Shown here: in pieces, positions 43,239-52,908 of the stretch
Layout: every line of letters begins with the position of its first letter
How positions within the stretch are numbered: the first letter of the stretch is position 1
Assembly (NCBI GenBank): GCA_002708925.1
Contig: PAPN01000011.1
Location: 1-61,987, forward strand
DNA from: Paracoccaceae bacterium
GTDB lineage: Bacteria > Pseudomonadota > Alphaproteobacteria > Rhodobacterales > Rhodobacteraceae
Direction: 5' to 3'
DNA: 61,987 bases
Position numbers and translations under genes: made by a program
The notes under the pieces: model-generated
Told to the model about the DNA's origin: nothing
Database searches by the model: none
Seen by the model: only the letters and a program-made list of their open reading frames with translations

Positions 43239-44774
43239 ATGAACGGAGCCGAGGCCCTGGTCCAAAGTCTGTTGAACGCAGGCATCGACACATGTTTCGC
43301 CAATCCCGGCACAAGCGAGATGCACTTCGTCGCCGCGCTGGATCGCCATCCGGGGATGCGCTGCGTTCTGGGCCTGTTCGAGGGCGTGGTGACAGGTGCC
43401 GCCGATGGCTATGGCCGGATGATGGACAAACCGGCCGTCACCCTGATGCATTGCGGCCCCGGCCTGACCAATGGCATGGCCAACCTGCACAACGCGCGCC
43501 GCGCCAATACGCCAGTGCTGAATCTGATCGGCGATCAGGCCGACAGTATCGTGGCCGAAGACCCGCCGCTCACCGCCGACACCACCGCTCTGGCGCAAAC
43601 TCTGTCCGTCTGGACCCGCCGCAGCCACGATCCCGCGCGCGTTGCCGCCGACGCGATGGAGGGCCTGCGCGCCAGTCTCGAATCCCCCGGCGTGGCCTCA
43701 CTGATCCTGCCCTCGGATGCTGCCTGGACCGAGGGCGGCCAACTGGCCCCCGCCCTGCCCCCTGCCGCCCCCACCGGCCCCACCGGCCTGGCCGTGGACC
43801 GCGCCGCGCAAATGCTGACCAATGGGCGCAAAACCGTGCTGCTGCTGTCCAACCGCGCCCTGCGCGAGGCGCCACTGGAACTCGCCGGCCGCATCGCCCA
43901 CAAAACCGGCGCCCGCCTGATGACCCTGTCGCAAATCCCGCGCCTTCAGGCCGGCCTGGGCCGTGTCCCGATTGAACGCATCCCCTACAATGTGGATCTC
44001 TCGATCAAAGCCCTGGCCGGAACCGAGCAGATCATCCAGATCGGAGCCCGCACGCCGGTCAATTTCTTCGCCTACCCCGGCAAGCCCAACACCCCCATGC
44101 CACAGGGCTGCACATGCCACCTGGTCACCCGCCCCGATCAGGATCACATGGCCGCGCTGGACGCCATCGCCCAGGCCGTGGGGGCCAAAACCGATGCGCC
44201 TCGGCCCGATGTCCCCGATCACGGCCCCCTCACAGGCCGCCCCACCCCCGAGCTTCTGGGCGCAGCCATCCAGCAAACCCTGCCCGAAAACGCAATCATC
44301 GTGGACGAAAGCGTCAGCTACGGCCGCGCCCTTCTGCCCGCATTCTGGACAGCCGCCCCGCATGACTACCTGCACCTGAACGGAGGCTCGATCGGCCTGG
44401 GCATCCCCATGGCCGCCGGCGCCGCCACCGCCTGCCCGGACCGCCGCGTCGTCGCGCTCCAGGCCGACGGCTCCGCCCTCTACACCCTCCAGGGCCTGTG
44501 GACGCAGGCCCGCGAAGGCCTGAACGTCACCACCATCGTCCTGTCCAACCGCAGCTATGCCATCCTCCAGGGCGAAATGACCGCCGTCGGTGCCACCATG
44601 GGCGCCGCCGCACACGATCTCTTCACCCTCGACCGCCCAGCGCCCGACTGGCAATCGCTGGCCCGCGGTTTCGGCATCCCCGCCACCCGCGCTCAGACAA
44701 TCGAAACCCTGATCACACAAATCAACCGAGCCAACGCCACCCCCGGCCCCAGCCTGATCGAACTGCTGATCTGA
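43239..44774 (+). CDS. TPP-dependent enzyme, acetolactate-synthase-like
   Basis: 511 residues of the acetolactate synthase/benzoylformate decarboxylase superfamily. The catalytic Glu is in GLFEGVVTGAADGYGRM; the TPP-binding segment reads ADGSALYTLQGLWTQAREGLN...SNRSY, with Ala in place of the first Gly of GDGS. No regulatory subunit gene (ilvH) adjoins, so it is an orphan. Likely roles are decarboxylation or condensation of a 2-oxoacid; true IlvB function is doubtful. ATG at 43239 sits behind a terminator hairpin that covers its ribosome binding site. Confidence 0.85.
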   Translation: MNGAEALVQSLLNAGIDTCFANPGTSEMHFVAALDRHPGMRCVLGLFEGVVTGAADGYGRMMDKPAVTLMHCGPGLTNGMANLHNARRANTPVLNLIGDQADSIVAEDPPLTADTTALAQTLSVWTRRSHDPARVAADAMEGLRASLESPGVASLILPSDAAWTEGGQLAPALPPAAPTGPTGLAVDRAAQMLTNGRKTVLLLSNRALREAPLELAGRIAHKTGARLMTLSQIPRLQAGLGRVPIERIPYNVDLSIKALAGTEQIIQIGARTPVNFFAYPGKPNTPMPQGCTCHLVTRPDQDHMAALDAIAQAVGAKTDAPRPDVPDHGPLTGRPTPELLGAAIQQTLPENAIIVDESVSYGRALLPAFWTAAPHDYLHLNGGSIGLGIPMAAGAATACPDRRVVALQADGSALYTLQGLWTQAREGLNVTTIVLSNRSYAILQGEMTAVGATMGAAAHDLFTLDRPAPDWQSLARGFGIPATRAQTIETLITQINRANATPGPSLIELLI

Positions 44775-44778
44775 TCCC

Positions 44779-44841
44779 GTTTCTTTCTGACAGCAATACT
44801 CCGGGGTGAATGCGCGCAGCGCAGAGGGGCAGCGCCCCTCC
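44779..44841 (+). repeat. Dispersed intergenic repeat, copy C
   Basis: GTTTCTTTCTGACAGCAATA then CTCCGGGG, an inserted 19-nt stretch, and AGGGGCAGCGCCCCT. It lies between converging genes, 5 nt after the acetolactate-synthase-like stop. Confidence 0.55.
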
Positions 44842-44842
44842 T

Positions 44843-45349
44843 TCAGCTTTTCCTGACAAACTGCGTCAGGATCACAATGCGCTGCCCATCCACCCGGCCC
44901 TCGATCTGCCCGGCATTGTCCGGCACCAGCGAGATATTGCGCACAGCCGTGCCCCGCTTGGCGGTGAAACCCGCCCCCTTCACCGGCAGATCCTTGATCA
45001 GCACCACACTGTCCCCCTGCGCCAGAATCGCGCCATTGCTGTCACGATGCGGGGTCGATGCCTCGTCCATCCCCGCCTCGGCCCAGGACAGCACCTCCGG
45101 CTCCAGATAGGCGATATCCAGAACATCCGTCGCCCAGGCCGTATTCAAAGCGCGCAGCAACCGATAGGCCAGAACCTGAACCGCTGGCTCGGGGCTCCAG
45201 ATCGCCTCATTAAGACAGGTCCAATGCGGCCCATCCGTCACTTCTCCGGCCAGGCCCGCGGCGCATGTGGCACAGAGCGCCACCACATCCTCGCGCGGCG
45301 CAACCGCATGATCCCAGGCCTCAGCGGCCCCACATAGCTGACAGCTCAT
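44843..45349 (-). CDS. PhnA-family zinc-ribbon protein
   Basis: 168 residues from ATG 45349. N-terminal zinc ribbon (CQLCGAAEAWD, LCATCAAG) and a C-terminal SH3-like PhnA domain (GDSVVLIKDLPVKGAGFTAKRGT, IEGRVDGQRIVILTQFVRK). PhnA-type proteins were named for a phosphonate operon but lack a proven enzymatic role. No phosphonate genes are adjacent. Same strand and 53 bp downstream of glpK. Confidence 0.85.
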   Translation of the reverse strand: MSCQLCGAAEAWDHAVAPREDVVALCATCAAGLAGEVTDGPHWTCLNEAIWSPEPAVQVLAYRLLRALNTAWATDVLDIAYLEPEVLSWAEAGMDEASTPHRDSNGAILAQGDSVVLIKDLPVKGAGFTAKRGTAVRNISLVPDNAGQIEGRVDGQRIVILTQFVRKS

Positions 45350-45402
45350 ATCCCGATTCCCTGCATGTTTCCTGTGTCTTATACCTGCACCTGCGGCTCT
45401 GG

Positions 45403-46881
45403 TCAGACCGTCATCGCCGCCGCCACGGCCCGTTTCCACCGGGCGTATTTTTCTACGCGCGCGGCAGGCGGCATCTGCGGGTCGAACCGCCGCTCGGCCG
45501 CCCAGCCCGCCGCAAACCCGGCCCGATCGGGATAGAGCCCCGTCCGCATCCCCGCCAGCCAGGCCGCACCGCGCGCTGTTGTCTCCAGCACTTGGGGCCG
45601 ATCCACCGGCGCGCCCAGAATATCCGCCAGAAACTGCATCGTCCAATCCGAAGCCGCCATGCCCCCGTCCACACGCAGCACCGTCTCGCTTGCCGAAGGC
45701 CAGTCGGCGCGCATCGCCTCCAGCAGATCACGGGTCTGCAACCCGACGCTTTCCAGCGCGGCGCGGGCAAATTCCGCAGGGCCCGAATTGCGCGTCAGAC
45801 CGAACACCGCCCCCCGCGTCTGCGGCGCCCAATACGGCGCGCCCAGCCCGGTGAACGCCGGCACGATCACCAAATCCTGCGCCGGGTCCGCAGCCCGCGC
45901 CAGCGCACCGCTTTCGCTGGCTTTTTCCAGAATTCCCAGCCCGTCCCGCAGCCATTGCACCACGGCCCCCGCAATAAAAATCGAGCCCTCCAGCGCATAG
46001 GTTCGTCGCCCATCCAGTTGATAAGCAATTGTAGTCAGTAGCTTATTTTCAGACATAACCGGCACTTCTCCGGTATTGAACAACGCGAAACAGCCCGTCC
46101 CATAAGTGGATTTCATCATGCCGGGCTGAAAACATGCCTGCCCGATCGTGGCCGCCTGCTGATCGCCCGCAACGCCCAAAATCGGGGTCCGCGCGCCCAG
46201 CAGATCGGTCTCGCCAAAATCGGCGGCACAGTCGCGCACCTCGGGCAGCAGGCTGCGCGGGATGTCCAGAGCGGCGCAGATTTCAGGGCTCCAATCGCCT
46301 GTGTGGATGTCAAACAGCAAGGTCCGCGCGGCGTTGGTGGCATCGGTGGCATGAACCCGTCCGCCGGTCAGTTTCCAGATCAGATAGCAATCCACCGTGC
46401 CAAAGCGCAGCTTGCCCGCCTCGGCCCGCGCGCGGGCACCGGCGACGTTCTCCAGCAGCCATTTCAGCTTGGTGCCGGAAAAATACGGATCGAGCAGCAG
46501 CCCCGTCTGCTGGCGCACGGTCTGCTCAAGCCCCGCCGCGCGCAACGTATCGCACAGGTCCGCTGTCCGCCGGTCCTGCCAGACGATAGCATTGTGCAGG
46601 CATTCCCCCGTCTCGGCATCCCACAGCAGGGTTGTCTCGCGCTGGTTGGTGATCCCGATCCCGGCAATATCCGCCCCCGTCAGCCCGGCCTGCGCCACGG
46701 CCTGCTGGGCGGACCGGGCGGTGGTGTCCCACAAATCCTGTGGCGCGTGCTCGACCCAGCCAGAGGCCGGAAAATACTGTGGGAATTCGTGCTGGGCCAC
46801 GGCAATCGCCCGCATCCGAGCATCAAACACAATCGCGCGGCTGGATGTCGTGCCCTGATCGAGCGCCAGAATATAGCCCAT
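45403..46881 (-). CDS. glpK: Glycerol kinase
   Basis: 492 residues of the FGGY family. [33 protein letters not shown] and the C-terminal GLGAPYW and [10 protein letters not shown] are characteristic. It phosphorylates glycerol to sn-glycerol-3-phosphate, which GlpD, encoded 37 bp upstream, oxidises. AGGAGGAAACG before the ATG at 46881. No GlpF uptake gene is in view; regulation by GlpR cannot be judged. Confidence 0.95.
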   Translation of the reverse strand: MGYILALDQGTTSSRAIVFDARMRAIAVAQHEFPQYFPASGWVEHAPQDLWDTTARSAQQAVAQAGLTGADIAGIGITNQRETTLLWDAETGECLHNAIVWQDRRTADLCDTLRAAGLEQTVRQQTGLLLDPYFSGTKLKWLLENVAGARARAEAGKLRFGTVDCYLIWKLTGGRVHATDATNAARTLLFDIHTGDWSPEICAALDIPRSLLPEVRDCAADFGETDLLGARTPILGVAGDQQAATIGQACFQPGMMKSTYGTGCFALFNTGEVPVMSENKLLTTIAYQLDGRRTYALEGSIFIAGAVVQWLRDGLGILEKASESGALARAADPAQDLVIVPAFTGLGAPYWAPQTRGAVFGLTRNSGPAEFARAALESVGLQTRDLLEAMRADWPSASETVLRVDGGMAASDWTMQFLADILGAPVDRPQVLETTARGAAWLAGMRTGLYPDRAGFAAGWAAERRFDPQMPPAARVEKYARWKRAVAAAMTV

Positions 46882-46918
46882 CGTTTCCTCCTGAACTGCG
46901 TGCAGTCTGCCCCGGAAA

Positions 46919-48478
46919 TCAAGCACTTGCCAAGTGATCTTGCATCCAGGCGTCAATCTGCGCGATCTGATCTTGCGTCAGATGCAGCCCCAGGCGCGTG
47001 CGCCGCCAGACCACATCCTGCGCACTGCGAGCAAATTCATGAGCGATCAGCCAGCGTAGCTCGGGTTCGAAAAGCCCCGCGCCGAAATCGCGGCCCAGAT
47101 CGTCCAGCCCCCTGGGATGGCCCAGAACCTGCTGCACCTCGGTGCCGTAGCAACGGAACAGGCGCTGCACCTGCGCGGGCGGCAAAAACGGCAGCGCCGC
47201 CTGAAGATCGGCCAAACGCTGCGCCGTTTCAGCCACGGGAAAATCCCCACCAGCCAGGGGCACCCGCGCAGTCCAGCCCGGCCCCATCTGCGCAAACCAG
47301 GGCGCCAGACGATTGACCGCCTGCTCGGACAATTTGCGATACGAGGTGATCTTACCGCCGAAAACCGACACAAGCGGCGCGCCGCTCCGATCCAGTTTCA
47401 GCACGTAATCGCGTGTGGCCGAGCGCGCATCCCCCGCCCCGTCATCATACAGCGGCCGCACCCCTGAGAAGCTCCAGACGATGTCCTCGGCGCGCAGTGG
47501 CTGGCGGAAATAGCGGTTGGCGAACCCCAGCAGATAATCGCGCTCGGCCGGGGTGCATTCAGCGGCTGTCTCGGCCCCCGGATGATCCTGATCGGTGGTG
47601 CCAATCAGGGTGAAATCCTGCTCATAGGGAATGGCGAAAATGATCCGCCCGTCCACGCCTTGCAGGAAATAGCAGCGCGCATGGTCAAACATCCGCGGCA
47701 CCACGATGTGACTGCCGCGCACCAGACGGACGCGCGCGGTGGGCTGCACGCCCTCGATCCGGTCCAGCACCCGTTCGACCCAGGGCCCTGCCGCGTTCAC
47801 CAGCGCGCGCGCCTGAACGGTGCGGCTCTGCCCGTCCGTTTCCAGCGTGATCTGCCAGTGATCCGCCGCGCGCCGGGCCGCCGTCATGCGAGTGCGCACC
47901 ATCACATCCGCGCCTCGCCGGGCCGCATCGCGCGCGTTCAGCGACACCAGCCGCGAATCCTGCACCCAGACATCGGAATATTCAAAAGCCTTGCGAAAAT
48001 CGGGCCGCAAAGCCCCCCCCGCCGCATCGCGCGACAGATTCACAGACCGCGTTCCCGGCAGCAGTTTGCGCCCGCCCAGATGGTCATACAGAAACAGGCC
48101 GAACCGGATCATCCAGGCCGGGCGCCGGCCCTTTAGCCAGGGGAAAACGCTGGCCAGCAACCGCGAGGCCGGGGTCTGCCCCTCGAACCGCATATCCGCG
48201 TGATAGGGCAGCACAAACCGCATCGGCCAGGCGATATGCGGCATCGCGGCCAGCAGGGTCTCGCGTTCGATCAGGGCCTCGCGGACCAGGCGCAGTTCGA
48301 AATATTCCAGATAGCGCAGCCCGCCGTGAAACAGCTTGGTCGAGGCCGAGGACGTCGCCCCCCCCAGATCGCCCATTTCCGCCAGCCCGACCCGCAGCCC
48401 CCGGCCCGCCGCATCGCGCGCAATCCCGCAGCCATTCACGCCGCCGCCGATGACGAACAGATCATAGAGGTCTTTCAT
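46919..48478 (-). CDS. glpD: Glycerol-3-phosphate dehydrogenase (respiratory, FAD)
   Basis: 519 residues. N-terminal FAD-binding [19 protein letters not shown] and E in [12 protein letters not shown]; then [16 protein letters not shown] and GSHIVVPR. Length fits GlpD, a peripheral inner-membrane enzyme passing electrons to quinone and yielding dihydroxyacetone phosphate. First gene of a glpD-glpK operon, transcribed from the 240-bp divergent spacer shared with the ATP-grasp gene. There I see no clear operator. Confidence 0.94.
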   Translation of the reverse strand: MKDLYDLFVIGGGVNGCGIARDAAGRGLRVGLAEMGDLGGATSSASTKLFHGGLRYLEYFELRLVREALIERETLLAAMPHIAWPMRFVLPYHADMRFEGQTPASRLLASVFPWLKGRRPAWMIRFGLFLYDHLGGRKLLPGTRSVNLSRDAAGGALRPDFRKAFEYSDVWVQDSRLVSLNARDAARRGADVMVRTRMTAARRAADHWQITLETDGQSRTVQARALVNAAGPWVERVLDRIEGVQPTARVRLVRGSHIVVPRMFDHARCYFLQGVDGRIIFAIPYEQDFTLIGTTDQDHPGAETAAECTPAERDYLLGFANRYFRQPLRAEDIVWSFSGVRPLYDDGAGDARSATRDYVLKLDRSGAPLVSVFGGKITSYRKLSEQAVNRLAPWFAQMGPGWTARVPLAGGDFPVAETAQRLADLQAALPFLPPAQVQRLFRCYGTEVQQVLGHPRGLDDLGRDFGAGLFEPELRWLIAHEFARSAQDVVWRRTRLGLHLTQDQIAQIDAWMQDHLASA

Positions 48479-48718
48479 GATGCGCTCCTTTGCGATCTAC
48501 CTGCGCGCGCCGGCGCGGCAGGTCAAGCGGGCCTTCACGTCATGCCGCAATCTTCTTACGGTCTTCATCAAACCGTTACCTGCCGCATTTGCGCCCACTT
48601 GCACAAAAATTAGGCCACATCACGCAGGCCGCCCGGAAAGGAACGTCGATCTCTTGTGCATTTGCCCGCAAAGCCATCAAATTAACCTATCCAGGCAACG
48701 CTCGACACATGCGAGACC

Positions 48719-50149
48719 ATGAACACGAAACCACACTTCTTCGATGAGATGTTCGACGCCTCGGGATCGCCCCGAGCCCCCTACAGCCTCTATAATGAGT
48801 GGTTCGGCCAGGAAGACACCAAGCATCTGCGCAAGAAATCGCAAGAGGCCGAGGCCTTCTTTCGCCGGATCGGCATCACTTTCAACGTCTATGGGCAGCA
48901 AGAAGCAGACGAGCGTCTGATCCCCTTTGACATCGTTCCGCGCATCATTTCGGCGCGCGAATGGGCCCGTCTGGAACAAGGGATCGAGCAGCGCGTGCGC
49001 GCGATCAACGCCTTCCTTTATGACATCTACCACCGGCAGGAAATCCTGCGGGCCGGGCGGGTTCCCAAGGATCTGATCGCCCGGAACGAGGCGTTCTTGC
49101 CGCAGATGATCGGCCTGAACCCGCCCGGCGGGGTCTATACCCATATCGTGGGCACCGATCTGGTGCGCACCGGGGAAAACGAATTTTTCGGGCTCGAAGA
49201 CAACGCGCGCACGCCCTCGGGGGTCAGCTATATGCTGGAAAACCGCGAGACCATGCTTCAGATGTTCCCCGAGCTGTTCACCAAGCTGAAGGTGCGGCCG
49301 GTGTCCTCGTACCCGCAAAATCTGCGCCGCTCGCTGTCCGATTGCGCCCCTGACGCCTGCGTCGGAGACCGCCCCGTGCTGGCCGTTCTGACGCCGGGGA
49401 TCTATAATTCAGCCTATTTCGAACACGCCTTCCTAGCCGATCAGATGGGCGCCGAGCTGGTGGAATCCCACGATCTGCGCATCGTGGACGGGCGTGTCTG
49501 TATGCGCACCACGCGCGGCTATCAGCCGATTGACGTGCTGTATCGCCGTGTCGATGACGACTATCTGGACCCGCTGAACTTCAACCCGGATTCGATGCTG
49601 GGCGTGCCCGGCATCATGGATGTCTATCGCGCGGGCGGCATCACCATCGCCAACGCGCCGGGCACCGGGATTGCGGACGATAAGGCTTTGTATTCCTACA
49701 TGCCTGATATTGTTGAGTTTTACACGGGCGAAAAGGCGATCTTGCAAAACGTGCCAACCTGGCGCTGCTCGGAGCCCGACAGCCTGAAATACGTGCTGGA
49801 TAACCTGGCCGATCTGGTGGTGAAAGAGGTCCACGGGTCCGGCGGCTACGGCATGTTGGTCGGCCCCGCCGCCAGCAAACGCGAGCTGGAGCGTTTCGCC
49901 AGAAAACTGCGCGCCCGCCCGTCCAATTATATCGCGCAGCCCACGCTGGCCCTGTCCACCGTGCCGATCATGGCGAAAAAGGGCCTGGCCCCGCGCCATG
50001 TGGACCTGCGCCCGTTTGTGCTGGTCTCGCCCGACAAGGTGCGCATCACCCCCGGAGGCCTGACCCGCGTCGCGCTGAAAGAGGGCTCTTTGGTGGTGAA
50101 TTCCTCGCAGGGCGGTGGAACCAAAGATACCTGGGTGCTGGGGGATTAA
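48719..50149 (+). CDS. Circularly permuted type 2 ATP-grasp protein
   Basis: 476 residues of the DUF404/407 (CP_ATPgrasp_2) family. Landmarks are NPPGGVYTHIVGTDLVRT, FFGLEDNARTPSGVSYMLENR, NAPGTGIADDKALYSY, EVHGSGGYGMLVGP and PRHVDLRPFVL with SQGGGTKD. Such ATP-grasp enzymes are predicted to form amide bonds with an unknown acceptor. First gene of a tight operon with alpha-E, transglutaminase-like and Anbu genes. ATG at 48719 has only a weak binding site. The start is supported by N-terminal similarity to the family. Confidence 0.9.
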   Translation: MNTKPHFFDEMFDASGSPRAPYSLYNEWFGQEDTKHLRKKSQEAEAFFRRIGITFNVYGQQEADERLIPFDIVPRIISAREWARLEQGIEQRVRAINAFLYDIYHRQEILRAGRVPKDLIARNEAFLPQMIGLNPPGGVYTHIVGTDLVRTGENEFFGLEDNARTPSGVSYMLENRETMLQMFPELFTKLKVRPVSSYPQNLRRSLSDCAPDACVGDRPVLAVLTPGIYNSAYFEHAFLADQMGAELVESHDLRIVDGRVCMRTTRGYQPIDVLYRRVDDDYLDPLNFNPDSMLGVPGIMDVYRAGGITIANAPGTGIADDKALYSYMPDIVEFYTGEKAILQNVPTWRCSEPDSLKYVLDNLADLVVKEVHGSGGYGMLVGPAASKRELERFARKLRARPSNYIAQPTLALSTVPIMAKKGLAPRHVDLRPFVLVSPDKVRITPGGLTRVALKEGSLVVNSSQGGGTKDTWVLGD

Positions 50150-50152
50150 AAC

Positions 50153-51094
50153 ATGCTGGGAAAAACCGCTGGCGGCCTGTTTTGGATGTTCCGCTATCTT
50201 GAACGCTGCGAAAATACCGCCCGCCTGCTGGACGCGGGCTGGCGCATCGCGCTGACGCGCTCGGGCGATACCACGGGCGAATGGGAAAGCGTGATCAACA
50301 CCGCCGGAATCCGCGATCTGTACAATCAGAAATACGACAATTTCGACGCGGCCAATGTGATTAGCTTTCTGCTGCGCGACCCGGATAACCCATCGTCGGT
50401 GCTGTCCTCAATCACGGCGGCGCGGTCAAATGCGCGGCTGGTCCGCACGGCGCTGTCCTCTGAGGTGTGGGAGGCCGTGAACGAATACTGGATGGCGATG
50501 AAGGCCGCCCTGGCCCGCCCGGTGACGCAGAAAAACCTGGCTGGCATCCTGTCCGAAATCCGCAACCGTACCGCCATCGTGCGCGGCACGCTGCATGGCA
50601 CGATGCTGCGCAACGACATCTATAATTTCTGCCGTCTGGGCACTTTCGTGGAACGCGCCGACAACACCGCGCGCATTCTGGACGTGAAATACTATGTGCT
50701 GCTGCCCTCGGCCTCGTTCGTGGGCTCGTCCATGGATAATGCGCAGTGGGAAAATATTCTGCGCTCGGTCTCGGCGGAACGGGCTTTTTCCTGGCTGAAC
50801 GGAGGCGAGATCACCCCCGTCGCCATCGCCGAATTCCTGCTGCTGGACCGGCGGATGCCGCGCAGCCTGGCCTTCTGCCATTCAAAAATTCTGGAAAACC
50901 TGGACCTTCTGGAAAGCGATTACGGCCAGCGCCAGCCCTGCCAGGATCTGTCGGAAAAATGCACCGCTCGGTTCCGAAATCGCCGCGTCTCTGAGATTTT
51001 CGAAGAGGGCCTGCACGAATTCCTGGAAAGCGCGATCCACAGCACCGCCCATCTGGCCGCCCAGATCGAGCAAGACTACAGGTTTTACGGGTGA
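50153..51094 (+). CDS. Alpha-E domain protein (DUF403)
   Basis: 313 residues, all-helical alpha-E domain. It begins MLGKTAGGLFWMFRYLERCENTARLLD; other hallmarks are RNRTAIVRGTLHGTM, FVERADNTARILDVKYY and LLLDRRMPRSLAFC. It lies 3 nt after the ATP-grasp gene. The alpha-E partner is always found with the ATP-grasp protein, possibly as a substrate carrier or structural mate. No catalytic residue is recognised. Confidence 0.9.
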   Translation: MLGKTAGGLFWMFRYLERCENTARLLDAGWRIALTRSGDTTGEWESVINTAGIRDLYNQKYDNFDAANVISFLLRDPDNPSSVLSSITAARSNARLVRTALSSEVWEAVNEYWMAMKAALARPVTQKNLAGILSEIRNRTAIVRGTLHGTMLRNDIYNFCRLGTFVERADNTARILDVKYYVLLPSASFVGSSMDNAQWENILRSVSAERAFSWLNGGEITPVAIAEFLLLDRRMPRSLAFCHSKILENLDLLESDYGQRQPCQDLSEKCTARFRNRRVSEIFEEGLHEFLESAIHSTAHLAAQIEQDYRFYG

Positions 51095-51098
51095 CCCC

Positions 51099-51914
51099 AT
51101 GCGACTAAGCATTTCTCATTTAACTACATACACTTATGAACACCCTGACAGCTATGCTCTGCTGCAATTACGGCTAAAACCGCGGGATGGGCATGGCCAA
51201 ACGGTGATCGACTGGAGCACCGAAGTGACCGGCGGCACCCCGCAGCTCAGCTTTGATGATGAATACGGTAACCATGTGGACCTGATCCTGGTGGACCCCG
51301 ACGCAACCCAGCTGACCATCGCCTCAGAGGGGATCGTCGATGTCGAGGATCACGCCGGCGTTCTGGGCACGCATAAGACATTCACGCCGCTGTGGCTCTA
51401 TGAGGCGGCCACGCCGCTGACCGCGCCGGGCAAATCCCTGCGCAAGCTGGCCACCCGGATGAAGGCGCTTGCGGACGAGCCCTTGCTGTCCCGAATGCAC
51501 ACATTGTCGGCGCTGATCGCCGAGACCGTCACCTATGAAACCGGCCGCACCGATGCCGCCACCACGGCCGAGACCGCCCTGGCTGCGGGCCACGGGGTTT
51601 GCCAGGATCACGCCCATATCATGATCGCCGTGGCGCGGCTGATGGGGGTGCCGGCGCGCTATGTCTCGGGCTATCTGCTGATGGATGACCGCACGCAGCA
51701 GGACGCCGCCCATGCCTGGGCCGAGGTCTGGATCGACGGGCTGAGCTGGGTTGGCTTCGATGTTTCGAACGCGATCTGCCCCGATGATCGCTATGTGCGT
51801 GTGGCCGTGGGCCGCGATTATCGCGACGCGGCGCCGACCCATGGAATTCGCCACGGTACGGGCGGCGAAGATCTGTCCGTGGCCTTGAAAATCCAAAGCC
51901 AGACGGGCCAATAA
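51099..51914 (+). CDS. Transglutaminase-like cysteine protease
   Basis: 271 residues. An N-terminal beta domain (LTTYTYEHPDSYALLQLRLKP) and a transglutaminase core with C168 (GHGVCQDHAHIM), H205 (AAHAWAEVWI) and D221 (GFDVSN), a complete Cys-His-Asp triad. Likely hydrolyses or transfers peptides with the ATP-grasp partner. Five nt after the alpha-E gene, so co-translated. No signal peptide is apparent: cytoplasmic. Confidence 0.92.
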   Translation: MRLSISHLTTYTYEHPDSYALLQLRLKPRDGHGQTVIDWSTEVTGGTPQLSFDDEYGNHVDLILVDPDATQLTIASEGIVDVEDHAGVLGTHKTFTPLWLYEAATPLTAPGKSLRKLATRMKALADEPLLSRMHTLSALIAETVTYETGRTDAATTAETALAAGHGVCQDHAHIMIAVARLMGVPARYVSGYLLMDDRTQQDAAHAWAEVWIDGLSWVGFDVSNAICPDDRYVRVAVGRDYRDAAPTHGIRHGTGGEDLSVALKIQSQTGQ

Positions 51915-51945
51915 GAGCACGCGCTTTCGAATCGGAACAGGAAAC

Positions 51946-52683
51946 ATGACTTATTGCGTCGGGCTCTGCCTTAACCACGGATTGGTGTTCATGTCGGACA
52001 CCCGGACGAATGCCGGTGTGGATAACATCTCGACCTTCAAAAAGATGTCCACCTGGGAAATCCCCGGCGAGCGCGCCATCACCATCATGAGCGCAGGCAA
52101 TCTGGCCACCACCCAGGCGGTGATCAGCATTCTGGAGGAACGCGCCAAAGAGGTCGCGGACCGCGATCCGGGCCTTCTGTCTGCCCAATCCATGTTCCAG
52201 GTCGCCACTCTGGTGGGCCGCACCCTCAAAGAGGTCATCGCCACCAATGCTCAGGCCGGCCAGCGCGCTGACAGTGCCTTTAACGCGACCTTGCTGGTCG
52301 GCGGGCAGGTGGGCGACGGGCAGATGCGCCTGTTCCTGATCTACCCCGAAGGCAATTTCATCGAGGCCGGCGCGGACACCCCGTTCTTTCAGATCGGCGA
52401 GACGAAATACGGCCGACCGATCATCCTGCGGGCCTATGATCCGGACATGTCCTTCGAAGAGGCGATCAAACTGCTGCTGGTCAGCTTTGATTCCACGATC
52501 AAGGCAAACCTGTCCGTCAGCCCGCCGCTGGACGTGCATGTCTATGAGAAGGACAGCCTGAAAATCGGCCGCACGTTCCGGATCGAAGGGGATGATCCCT
52601 ATTTTCTGGAAATCTCGAACGGATGGGGCGTGGCCCTGCGTGAGGCCTTTTCCCATCTGCCGGAATTCACGTTCAAAGACTAA
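51946..52683 (+). CDS. Anbu proteasome-type protease
   Basis: 245 residues of the ancestral-beta-subunit (Anbu) family. After removal of the initiator Met the Thr at residue 1 (mature) would be the nucleophile; an Asp is at mature position 17 (SDTRT) and a Lys at 31/32, the proteasome-type triad. MTYCVGLCLNHGLVFMSDTRT and GRPIILRAYDPDMSFEEA are typical. It ends the ATP-grasp/alpha-E/transglutaminase operon. Reported Anbu assemblies lack clear proteolysis, so activity stays open. Confidence 0.93.
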   Translation: MTYCVGLCLNHGLVFMSDTRTNAGVDNISTFKKMSTWEIPGERAITIMSAGNLATTQAVISILEERAKEVADRDPGLLSAQSMFQVATLVGRTLKEVIATNAQAGQRADSAFNATLLVGGQVGDGQMRLFLIYPEGNFIEAGADTPFFQIGETKYGRPIILRAYDPDMSFEEAIKLLLVSFDSTIKANLSVSPPLDVHVYEKDSLKIGRTFRIEGDDPYFLEISNGWGVALREAFSHLPEFTFKD

Positions 52684-52752
52684 GGCACCTCCGTATTCTG
52701 TGCGGCTTTGGGACAGGCTCGCCGAAGCGTCTTAATTTTACGTAAACATCTT

Positions 52753-52764
52753 GGCGATATCGCC
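52753..52764. repeat. 12-bp palindrome upstream of the RND operon
   Basis: GGCGATATCGCC is perfectly self-complementary, 145 bp before the adaptor ATG at 52909. A possible operator; no adjacent regulator gene supports it. The rest of 52684-52908 shows nothing recognisable. Confidence 0.3.
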
Positions 52765-52908
52765 TATGATCTAGCGCAAAGCCTGGATTGCGCCCGGCGG
52801 GTATTTTCCCTGGGGTAAGCTCTTCGGGCTTGTAAATCTGGCTCGGCAATCATATTCCAGAGTCAGAATGTGAATACATTGGCACACAGCGCCGAAAGGA
52901 CCCCACTG

